Source of the DNA: Candidatus Viridilinea mediisalina
GTDB lineage: Bacteria > Chloroflexota > Chloroflexia > Chloroflexales > Chloroflexaceae
Direction of reading: 5' to 3'
Assembly (NCBI RefSeq): GCF_002532535.1
Contig: NZ_NQWI01000024.1
Location: 1-58,494, forward strand
DNA length: 58,494 nt
The notes under the pieces are model-generated. The model had not been told where the DNA came from. It made no database searches and saw only the letters and a list, made by a program, of their open reading frames with translations. The position numbers and the translations under genes are program-made. Of the stretch, positions 16,180 through 23,368 are shown piece after piece. Position 1 is the stretch's first letter; the number at the start of each line of letters is the position of its first letter.

Positions 16180-19100
16180 CTAATTGGTATCACACCGCCG
16201 CTGCTCCAGATTGAGGTGCAGCGGCAATGGCACATTGTAGCGTTCAATCTCCTGCTGCGTTAGCGGACGCCCGATGCGGCAGGCCGCCGTTGCCAACAGA
16301 TCCTCCGGTGCGACGAAGTACTGGCGGGCCGTACCATCAGTCGAAGCGGTGAGGATGCGTCGCCCATCGGGCGAGAAGACTACACTCCTGACCGGGCCAC
16401 TGTGGCCCGTCAGGGTGGCGAGGGGTTTGCCTTGCGCATCCCAAAGGCGAGCAGTCCCATCTTCTGAAGCAGTGACAATGCGTGATCCGTCGGGGGAGAA
16501 GAGCGCATGCCAAACCGTATCGGTATGACCAACCAACGTAGTGAGGTATTGGCCGTGCGTGTTCCAGAGATATGCTTTGCCATCCCACGAGGCGGTGAGG
16601 ATGTGTGAGCTGTCGGGGGAGAAGGCTACGCTAATAGTCGAAGAGGTACGTTTCTCTAGCATGGTAAGGAACTGGCCGTCTGCATCCCAAAGACCGGCGG
16701 TTCCATTCAATGAGCCGACGAGGATGTGTGTGCCATCGGGGGAGAAGATCGCGTTGTAGAGGTTAGTAACAGTATCGCTCTCTAGCATGGCTAGATGTTG
16801 ACCGTTAGCCCACCACAAACGAGCAGTGCCATCCCGCGAGGCAGTGAGGATACGCGCGCCGTCGGGGGAGAAGCGTGCGCTCCAAATCGCATCAGTATGG
16901 CCCTCTAGGCGAGCAAGGGATTGACCACTTGTATCCCAGAGGCGGGCCGTACCATCACTTGATTTGGTGAGAATACGCGAGCCGTCGGGGGAGAAGCGTG
17001 CGCTCCAAAACGCATTGGTATGGCCCTCTATGGTAGCAAGGGGTTGACCATTTGTATCCCAGAGGCGGGCCGTGCCATCCCACGAGGCAGTGAGAATACG
17101 CGAGCCGTCGGGCGAGAATACTGCGCTCGAAACCGCTTCGGTATGGCCCTCTATGGTAGCAAAGGGTTGACCATTTGCATCCCAGAGGCGGGCCGTACCA
17201 TCACTTGATGCGGTGAGAATACGCGAGCCGTCGGGCGAGAATACTGCGCTCGAAACCGCATCGGTATGGCCCTCTAGGGTAGCAAGGGGCTGTTCCACCG
17301 CCTGCCACAGCCGAGCGGTGCGATCAGCCGAAGTAGTGAGGATGCGTGTACCATCGGGAGAAAAGATGGCGCTGTTGATCCAACCCATATGACCTACTAG
17401 GGTAGCAAGATGCTGACCATCCGCATCCCAGATCTGGGCAGTGCGATCAAACGACACTGTGAGGATGCGTCTGCCATCGGGCGAAAAGACGGCGCTGTTG
17501 AGCTTATCTGTATGGCCTGTCAGGGTAGCATGCGGCTGGCCCTCCATATCCCACAGACGGGCGGAGCCGTCTTGTGATGTAGTGAGAATGTGCGTGCCAT
17601 CGGGCGAAAAGACGGCGCTGTTGAGCTTATCTGTATGGCCTGTCAGGGTAGCATGTGGTTGGCCCTCTGCATCCCACAACCGAGCAGTGCCATCGTGTGA
17701 TGCGGTGAGGATGTGTGTACCGTCAGGTGAAAAGACGGCGCTTACCACCGTATCGGTATGGCCCATCAGCATGGCAAGAGGTTGTCCATCTGTATCCCAC
17801 AACCGGGCAGTGCTATCCGATGAGATGGTGAGAATACGTTGTCCATCGGGGAGGAAGATGGCGCTGTTGACCCAACCCACATGACCTACTAGGGTAGCAA
17901 GGAGTTGCCCCTCCACATCCCACAGCCGAGCGGTGCGATCAGCCGAAGCAGTGAGGATGCGTGTGCCGTCGGGCGAAAAGACGGCGCTGTTGACCCAACC
18001 CATATGACCTACTAGGGTAGCGAGACGCTGACCATTCGCATTCCAGAGCAAGACGATTCCGTCCTTTGAGGCGGTAATGATGCGCTGTCCATCGGGCGAG
18101 AAGCCTGCGCTTATGACTGCATCTGTATGACCCATCAGGGTAGCAAGAGGTTGACCGTCTAAGCCCCAAAGCCGGGCGGTGCGATCATCCGAACTGGTAA
18201 GGATGCGCGTGCCATCAGGAGAAAAGATGGCATTGTTAACACCTTCGGTGTGGTCTACGAGACTCGTAACCTGCCAAGGGTGCTGATTTATTCGTTCGCG
18301 CAGAATAGACTCAGTGGCGATATTTTGATCAATGGCATATGCTTCGTAGGCCAATTGAAGTGCTGGCTCGACTGGCAATGATTGCGTTATAAAAGCGAGA
18401 TAATGCGCGTTGGTGATCCGCAACTGATTTGCTGCGTCAGCCTCCGCCGTCCTTGCCATACTCGATTCGCGTGTCGCCACACCCGTCTGCACCCAAGCAA
18501 CTCCGGCCAGGATCAAGGCTAAGACGAAGCCTACCATTGCCGCTGTCGAAAGTATCTGTTTGACCTTTGCGGCATCACGGGCTTTGCGACATGCCGCAAG
18601 AAAATCCCGCTCAACCTCGTTCAACGCTTCACTCTCCGCCTCGGCTTGGCGCAGGGCTGTGCCGCGCAGCAGCAGTCCCTCCGCACGGCGCTGGCTCGCC
18701 CAGAGATCGGCTTGGCGCTGCAAGGGGCTCAGGTTGGCTTTGCGCCACGCGGCATTACTGTTGCGTACGGGTACGATGAGGCGGTCGTGGGCTAGTTCGT
18801 ACCAGATGGCACCGCGCCGCTCTTCGGCCCTTAGCAGGTGGGCATCTACTAGCACCTGAATGGCCGCATTGGGCATCCCGGCGGTCGTTTCGGCTTGTCG
18901 CAGCACTTGGCCACGCATGCCATCGCTGCTGATCAACTCTTGCTCAAGCCAGGCGCGTACGCTGCGTTCGTTCGTGGTCGCCACTTGGCCCGCCGCTGCT
19001 ACCCGCTCGGCGTAGTAGCTCGCCAGTGCCTCGTCTACACTGCCCGCAGCCTCGAGGTCGGTTAGATCAATGTGGATACTTTGGATGGCAGGTGGCGCTG

Positions 19101-20070
19101 GATAATCCTCAGCCCCCGGCCCTCTCTCCCACGTTGTGTGCGAGGGAGGTAAGATCGTTTGGCTGCTGGGGTCTCCTTCTGGCTCTTGTGCAGAGACGCT
19201 GCCCGCTTCCTGCTGCCCGCTTCCTGCACTTGCACTTTTTCTTTCCCACAGTCGAAAACAGACCACCTGAAGCTGCACAGGTTCAATGGCGTTGCCTAGG
19301 ATAGTTTCACTCGTACCGTCGGGGCGCTGTACCGTCGTCTGGCGCAAGTCGTCTACAAGGCGTTGGGCTGCTGCAGTGCTGAAGTCGCCACCGCCGAGCT
19401 GTGCGGGTGCTTGGATGGCCTGTAGCGCCTGATTGGGGGTGAGCAGGTCGAGACGGTAGGTGGCGGCGAGGCGTGTGGGAATCGGCAACAGGTAGGGACG
19501 CAGCGCACCCAAATAGTCTTCGCGGATGGCGAAGAGCGCCCAACGGTGCGGGGCTTCGAGGGCGCTGCCGAGTTGGGCGAGGAAAGCCAGTTTTGCTTCG
19601 CGGTCGGTCGGATCAATCGTCAACAACTCCTCAAACTGGTCGAAGATCAGCACCATATCTTGCTCGACCACGTCGCGCCGTGTGGCCAGATAGTCGTTCA
19701 GGCTGAGTTGAGCCAGTTCGTCGGGCGTGCGCTGCAACTCAGGGGCCACCTCATCATTGAGGGTGGCAAGGGTGGCAAAGAGGTAGCGGTTGGGCACAGT
19801 GCCATCGTTTGCCAGCGGCGGGCGGGCATTGACACGAATGGGCCGATGGACAAAAAAGCCCTCGGCGCGCAAACGGGGCATGAGGCGTGCTTGCACGAGC
19901 GACGTTTTGCCCGCCCCCGAAGGCGCGTGGAAGAGTACCAGGCGTCGGGCGATCAGCAGATTGAGCAACTTTGCTACTTCGCGCTCGCGCCCGAAGAAGC
20001 GGTCGCCCTCAGTCTCCTCGAAGGCCCGTGGGCCGACGTAGGGATTTGTGGGGAGTGTTTGCTGCGTCAT
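16180..20070 (-). CDS. nSTAND NTPase with transmembrane segment and WD40 repeats
   Basis: A 1296-residue protein. The N-terminus has the nSTAND1 signature NPYVGPRAFEE...FFGRE. Walker A is APSGAGKTS (K55) and Walker B is LIFDQFEELL (D144). A winged-helix-like part ends near 480, and one hydrophobic helix (about 508-530) predicts a membrane anchor. About 16 WD40 units of roughly 41 residues follow from about 600 (core (S/T)RILTASxDGTARLWD...GHT..V.SAVFSPDG). STAND proteins are switches that oligomerise when their repeat sensor binds a ligand. No effector is fused, so the neighbouring CHAT and SIR2 proteins are likely outputs. A low-complexity segment at about 275-328 looks like an in-frame insertion of intergenic repeat DNA. 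Confidence 0.9.
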   Translation of the reverse strand: MTQQTLPTNPYVGPRAFEETEGDRFFGREREVAKLLNLLIARRLVLFHAPSGAGKTSLVQARLMPRLRAEGFFVHRPIRVNARPPLANDGTVPNRYLFATLATLNDEVAPELQRTPDELAQLSLNDYLATRRDVVEQDMVLIFDQFEELLTIDPTDREAKLAFLAQLGSALEAPHRWALFAIREDYLGALRPYLLPIPTRLAATYRLDLLTPNQALQAIQAPAQLGGGDFSTAAAQRLVDDLRQTTVQRPDGTSETILGNAIEPVQLQVVCFRLWERKSASAGSGQQEAGSVSAQEPEGDPSSQTILPPSHTTWERGPGAEDYPAPPAIQSIHIDLTDLEAAGSVDEALASYYAERVAAAGQVATTNERSVRAWLEQELISSDGMRGQVLRQAETTAGMPNAAIQVLVDAHLLRAEERRGAIWYELAHDRLIVPVRNSNAAWRKANLSPLQRQADLWASQRRAEGLLLRGTALRQAEAESEALNEVERDFLAACRKARDAAKVKQILSTAAMVGFVLALILAGVAWVQTGVATRESSMARTAEADAANQLRITNAHYLAFITQSLPVEPALQLAYEAYAIDQNIATESILRERINQHPWQVTSLVDHTEGVNNAIFSPDGTRILTSSDDRTARLWGLDGQPLATLMGHTDAVISAGFSPDGQRIITASKDGIVLLWNANGQRLATLVGHMGWVNSAVFSPDGTRILTASADRTARLWDVEGQLLATLVGHVGWVNSAIFLPDGQRILTISSDSTARLWDTDGQPLAMLMGHTDTVVSAVFSPDGTHILTASHDGTARLWDAEGQPHATLTGHTDKLNSAVFSPDGTHILTTSQDGSARLWDMEGQPHATLTGHTDKLNSAVFSPDGRRILTVSFDRTAQIWDADGQHLATLVGHMGWINSAIFSPDGTRILTTSADRTARLWQAVEQPLATLEGHTDAVSSAVFSPDGSRILTASSDGTARLWDANGQPFATIEGHTEAVSSAVFSPDGSRILTASWDGTARLWDTNGQPLATIEGHTNAFWSARFSPDGSRILTKSSDGTARLWDTSGQSLARLEGHTDAIWSARFSPDGARILTASRDGTARLWWANGQHLAMLESDTVTNLYNAIFSPDGTHILVGSLNGTAGLWDADGQFLTMLEKRTSSTISVAFSPDSSHILTASWDGKAYLWNTHGQYLTTLVGHTDTVWHALFSPDGSRIVTASEDGTARLWDAQGKPLATLTGHSGPVRSVVFSPDGRRILTASTDGTARQYFVAPEDLLATAACRIGRPLTQQEIERYNVPLPLHLNLEQRRCDTN
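16330..18260 (-). repeat. About 16 tandem 123-bp WD40-coding units
   Basis: The C-terminal half of the nSTAND gene is a tandem DNA repeat of roughly 123-bp units. Some neighbours are nearly identical at the DNA level (17482-17530 compared with 17605-17650), showing recent duplication or gene conversion, while the end units are diverged. Confidence 0.85.
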
Positions 20071-20098
20071 GGTTTTTCAGTGCCTCACTACTCTGTGG

Positions 20099-20147
20099 GG
20101 CTTCGACAAGCTCAGCCACCGCACCGATGGCTGAGCTTGTCGAAGCC
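20099..20147. repeat. CTTCGACAAGCTCAGCC inverted repeat
   Basis: A perfect 20-bp stem (20099-20118 with 20128-20147) and a 9-nt loop. Versions of the same palindrome occur at 39130-39158 and inside the SNF2 gene near 50828-50860. Confidence 0.85.
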
Positions 20148-20294
20148 AAGCGGTGCGACCCAGGACTTCTTCGCGCTAACAAGAGTCTTTCAGAGAAGGA
20201 TTCGCCTACCCCAAACCTCCACCGGAAAGGTTTTTTTCGGAAGCCATGCTCTCGATCCCCCGCCCGAGGGTGGCTTCGCCGCCAAAGGGAACTT

Positions 20295-20391
20295 ATACCA
20301 TTTACGATTGTAGATTGCAGATTGCCGAACATGGCGTCCCAATGGGCTTTCGCGTTCTTGCTAATGCGGCATGTTCAAGGGTAATCGGTAT
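20295..20391 (+). repeat. Family A miniature element, copy A2 (complete, 97 bp)
   Basis: Ends ATACCATTTAC and GTAATCGGTAT form an inverted terminal repeat. The interior has two ATTGYAG heptads, then CCGAACATGG, a CCCAATGGG palindrome and GCGGCATGTTCAAGGG. It is non-coding and begins 8 bp beyond the stop of the CHAT-SIR2 gene. Confidence 0.88.
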
Positions 20392-20399
20392 TAGTTCCC

Positions 20400-22451
20400 T
20401 CACTCTACCGTACTCCGCGTCACACGCAACGACAACTCGCGTAGAAAATCTTCAGCACTGCCCCAATAGACGCTAATATTCGCTTGGTAACTCTGGACTG
20501 CCGCTGGACCAAAGTAGTCTTTGAGGTATTGGCGGGCCGCTTGTGGATTCAGGGTGGTCTCTTCCTGCGGATCGATCTGTACGGCGACGTGAGCGTACTG
20601 GTTGCGCCGTTGCCCGCCCGAGATGCGTAGCATGCTCTGCAACAAGGCGCGGAAACTCCAGTCGTCGAAGCGAAAGCCGACAAAGAGCAGTGCGGTATCG
20701 GCGAGGGCGCGTTGCACTTCGGGCGGGATCAATCCAACATTGGCTCGCACGCCGATCAGGTAGCGGAAGTAGTCATCTTCGGTAATCACCAGCGAGTCGG
20801 GATCGGCGAAGCTACCGAGCAGATGGAAGACGAGGGGTGCTTCGTCTGTGGGTGCTTCAATCTCACTCTCGGTGGCGTACTTCTCTTCAAGATGCCACGG
20901 GCAGACGATCACCTGGGGGGTGCGCTGCGCCTCTTCCAGTGCCTCCGCTAGCAGCGGATCGGAGTTGGCCGTTAGGTAGATGGGTAGCCGCAGCGATGCA
21001 AGGATCCGGTGGGGTTCGTCTGCATGGGTGGCACGTCGTGCAGCACCGACGGCGCTGAGCAGTTTGGCAAGCGGAGTGCGCAGCGGCACTTGAGCGACCG
21101 TGGCGGGATCGCGTTCGCTCATGGCTGCACGCAACGTCTCTTCCACCTCATCGCGCATAAAATCCACCGCCTGGTTGACCGCGAGGTATTGGGCCACCTG
21201 GGGCAGATCATCGCGGGCGTTGGGGGCGAGCGGAAAGTGATGTTTTTCAGCGAGGCGCTGCGCCATATCGCGGGTGGAACCGAGCAGACCCTCAAGCAGG
21301 CCCGGGCCGAGGATGGGCGTACATTTGCCCCGCTCAATACTGCGTATCAGTGCTGGCCACTTGGCAAAATCGTTGGGATCAAAGCCCGGCTCGTACCAGA
21401 TGCGCCCGCTGCGTAGGCGTGTAAAGAGCGCAGGTTGCCACCAATCGTTCTGTTGGCTCAACTCCTGCCGCGCCGCAGCCAGTGCACGATCAACCCGTCC
21501 GTCGCGCTGCAACTCGCGGAAGAAGGCGGGCGTAAAGCGTGCATTGGTGTCCATTGCCAACAAGCCCTGCATCGCCAATACCGCCGGAATACCCGCCAGC
21601 GCCAAACGCGGGCCAAGGGCAGCCAACGCCGCAGGCGTGCCAGCACCAGCACTCTGACAACTTGCCAGCAGCACCAGTCGGGGGCGGGCAGGCAGATCGG
21701 CCATGCGCTCACTCAACTCCCGCCCCGCCACCCGCGTCACCTCACCCTGCTCATCAGCCAAGAAGAGATAGGGCTCATCATCCACCAGCAGTCCGTGGGC
21801 AATGATGTAGCAGATGTCGTAGCCCTCGCGTAACTGCGCGATCATCAAATTCAGCGTTGCCTGCGTCGCCTCTGCCAACACCGTCGTTGTGATGCCAGCC
21901 AAGCCACGCAGCGCCACTTCACGCTCCTGCGCCACATCAAGTGGTACCAAGTTGTAGGTAGTAAGGCCAACGGGGTTGGCAATCACCACCAAGGCGCGCA
22001 ACGTCCCTTTCGCACGCAACTTTACTGGCTGCCAATCGGTACTCGCCAGTGAGCGCGTCAGCAACACCTGCTCACTCAGTGCCAATACCTGATCGTATTG
22101 CGGATCGTGCAGCGTCTCCCAGTGTAAGGCATGCAACTCCGACGCATCGGCAGCAATAGCAAGCCGCAGACGTAGCGAGCAACCCTGACTCTGCGCGGCA
22201 GCGCGGGCTGCCGCAAAGGCGCTCACCAGCGACGCATCGGCAAAGAGCATCTGTGTGAGCGCCTGCCCATAGGCCACCGGATCGGGCATCTGTGCGAGCA
22301 ACGTCTGTGGATCAAACGCCACACTCACCACATGCTGTCCCAACGGACGCACCTCCGCCTCACTGCCGGGCAGGTTCAAACGCAATTCCACCCCGTAACG
22401 CAGGGCGTCTTTGCGACGTAACACTAATTCAAGATCAGCAGGTTCATGCAT
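20400..22451 (-). CDS. CHAT-SIR2 fusion protein
   Basis: A 683-residue protein. The N-terminal CHAT peptidase (about 150-350) has His219 (IIAHGLL) and Cys265 (LLASCQSAG) as the catalytic pair. The C-terminal domain (about 375-620) follows the SIR2_2 pattern: ILGPGL near 380, YLTANSDPLLAEAL (N496, D498 in place of TTNYD), FHLLGS with catalytic-type His543, then ITEDDYFRYLI and LLFVGFRFDDWS. SIR2 domains in anti-phage systems deplete NAD+; a protease fused to one suggests activation by cleavage or a dual effector. The glycine-rich loop is GPG instead of GAG, so activity is not certain. It lies between LOG and nSTAND genes on the same strand. Confidence 0.85.
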   Translation of the reverse strand: MHEPADLELVLRRKDALRYGVELRLNLPGSEAEVRPLGQHVVSVAFDPQTLLAQMPDPVAYGQALTQMLFADASLVSAFAAARAAAQSQGCSLRLRLAIAADASELHALHWETLHDPQYDQVLALSEQVLLTRSLASTDWQPVKLRAKGTLRALVVIANPVGLTTYNLVPLDVAQEREVALRGLAGITTTVLAEATQATLNLMIAQLREGYDICYIIAHGLLVDDEPYLFLADEQGEVTRVAGRELSERMADLPARPRLVLLASCQSAGAGTPAALAALGPRLALAGIPAVLAMQGLLAMDTNARFTPAFFRELQRDGRVDRALAAARQELSQQNDWWQPALFTRLRSGRIWYEPGFDPNDFAKWPALIRSIERGKCTPILGPGLLEGLLGSTRDMAQRLAEKHHFPLAPNARDDLPQVAQYLAVNQAVDFMRDEVEETLRAAMSERDPATVAQVPLRTPLAKLLSAVGAARRATHADEPHRILASLRLPIYLTANSDPLLAEALEEAQRTPQVIVCPWHLEEKYATESEIEAPTDEAPLVFHLLGSFADPDSLVITEDDYFRYLIGVRANVGLIPPEVQRALADTALLFVGFRFDDWSFRALLQSMLRISGGQRRNQYAHVAVQIDPQEETTLNPQAARQYLKDYFGPAAVQSYQANISVYWGSAEDFLRELSLRVTRSTVE

Positions 22452-22546
22452 TGGCCTATAGTTTTCGTGAGGTACACAAGCAACGTGATAATGATCTAAT
22501 GCTACAATTATAACATGCTTTGGGGCGCAAAACCAATTGAATACTA

Positions 22547-23089
22547 CTATGAATAGGATGTTTTAAAAGCCTGAATTTCTGTGATTTTTTCTAATGCTGA
22601 CTGGGCATCGTCAACATAATGAACTAAATGGTTAGGACAAGAATCTGGTAATGTTAGATCGGGCCAGTCTAGTATAATTACATGCTTTCCAGCTTTTAGT
22701 GCTAGAGCAATCTCGGACAGGGTGCCTGCGCCACCACATAGCGCAACCACAACATCTGAAGACGTAACATTTATGACATTTCTGGCATCTCCCATTCCAG
22801 TAAAGATTGGGATATGGACGTAAGGATTAGGGTAACGGCCTTGAATGAATTTGGGATCTGTCTCATGCTCAGAAGGTAGAATGCCCACGACTAAGCCACC
22901 CGCATCGTGGGCCCCTTGCGAGGCTAGATGCATTACTCCAGCCCCTCCGCCTGTTAAGAGGACAAAGCCTGCGAGTGCGATTAAAGTTCCTAGTTCGTAG
23001 GCATGAGGATTATAGCCGTGAACTTGTCCATCTCCCATAACGCCGATAATTGTCATTCTATGCTTGGGATTGACAGACTGCGCATCCAT
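22547..23089 (-). CDS. LOG/SLOG family protein (TIGR00725-like)
   Basis: About 180 residues from the ATG at 23089, which has AAGG upstream; an ATG at 23056 (MTIIGVMGDG) is the alternative. The longer frame to 23206 reads into repeat element A3 and is rejected. The Rossmann-like fold has a glycine-rich start (GVMGDG), LTGGGAGVMHLAS and the phosphate-binding ALCGGAGTLSEIALAL signature. LOG relatives release cytokinin-like bases from nucleotides; the wider SLOG superfamily is predicted to sense or process nucleotide signals in conflict systems. The gene is visibly more AT-rich than its neighbours, which suggests transfer. It is first in the island's reading order. Confidence 0.82.
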   Translation of the reverse strand: MDAQSVNPKHRMTIIGVMGDGQVHGYNPHAYELGTLIALAGFVLLTGGGAGVMHLASQGAHDAGGLVVGILPSEHETDPKFIQGRYPNPYVHIPIFTGMGDARNVINVTSSDVVVALCGGAGTLSEIALALKAGKHVIILDWPDLTLPDSCPNHLVHYVDDAQSALEKITEIQAFKTSYS

Positions 23090-23108
23090 GCTGGCCTTGA
23101 TTCTTCTG

Positions 23109-23219
23109 AGACCATTTACGATTGTAGATTGCAGATTGTAGATTGTAGATTGCCGAACATGGCTTCCCAATGGGCTTTCGTGTTCTTGATCATGCGGCAT
23201 GTTCAAGGGTAATTGGTAT
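23109..23219 (+). repeat. Family A miniature element, copy A3
   Basis: Begins ACCATTTAC and ends GTAATTGGTAT, with four ATTGYAG heptads, CCGAACATGG and the CCCAATGGG palindrome. It lies just upstream of the LOG gene. A false N-terminal extension of LOG runs through it. Confidence 0.88.
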
Positions 23220-23221
23220 GA

Positions 23222-23355
23222 AGCAGAGGGCTTTCAGAAGGGCACAGAGATGCTAACGGAAGGAGTGCCAATCTACAATGGTGGTTGGCACTTCCTCCTC
23301 GGTGTTCTCTGTGCCTCTGTGGTGCAACCCTCTGTATCTCTGCAAAAACTCTGTA
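23222..23355. repeat. CTCTGTGCCTCTGTGGTG-type repeat with nested hairpin
   Basis: The GGGCACAGAG arm (23238-) and CTCTGTGCCTCTGTGGTGCAA (23308-) flank an inner hairpin GGAGTGCCAA...TTGGCACTTCC. It is related to 8117-8224. No gene is present between LOG and clpC. Confidence 0.6.
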
Positions 23356-23368
23356 CCTGAAAGGAACC

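Larger units (their letters stand above)
20071..20399. other. Repeat-filled gap between nSTAND and CHAT-SIR2 genes
   Basis: No gene is visible. It holds the CTTCGACAAGCTCAG inverted repeat, a fragment of the intergenic CCCCACCGGAA-type repeat (about 20190-20280) and family A copy A2. Confidence 0.6.

Noticed and set aside
12877-23089. Prophage or integrative element
   Set aside because: No integrase, structural phage gene, or attachment-site repeat brackets the island; only small repeats do.
22547-23206. Longer LOG protein starting at 23206
   Set aside because: The extra residues are translated from element A3 heptads; the ATG at 23089 has a ribosome-binding site and fits the family.
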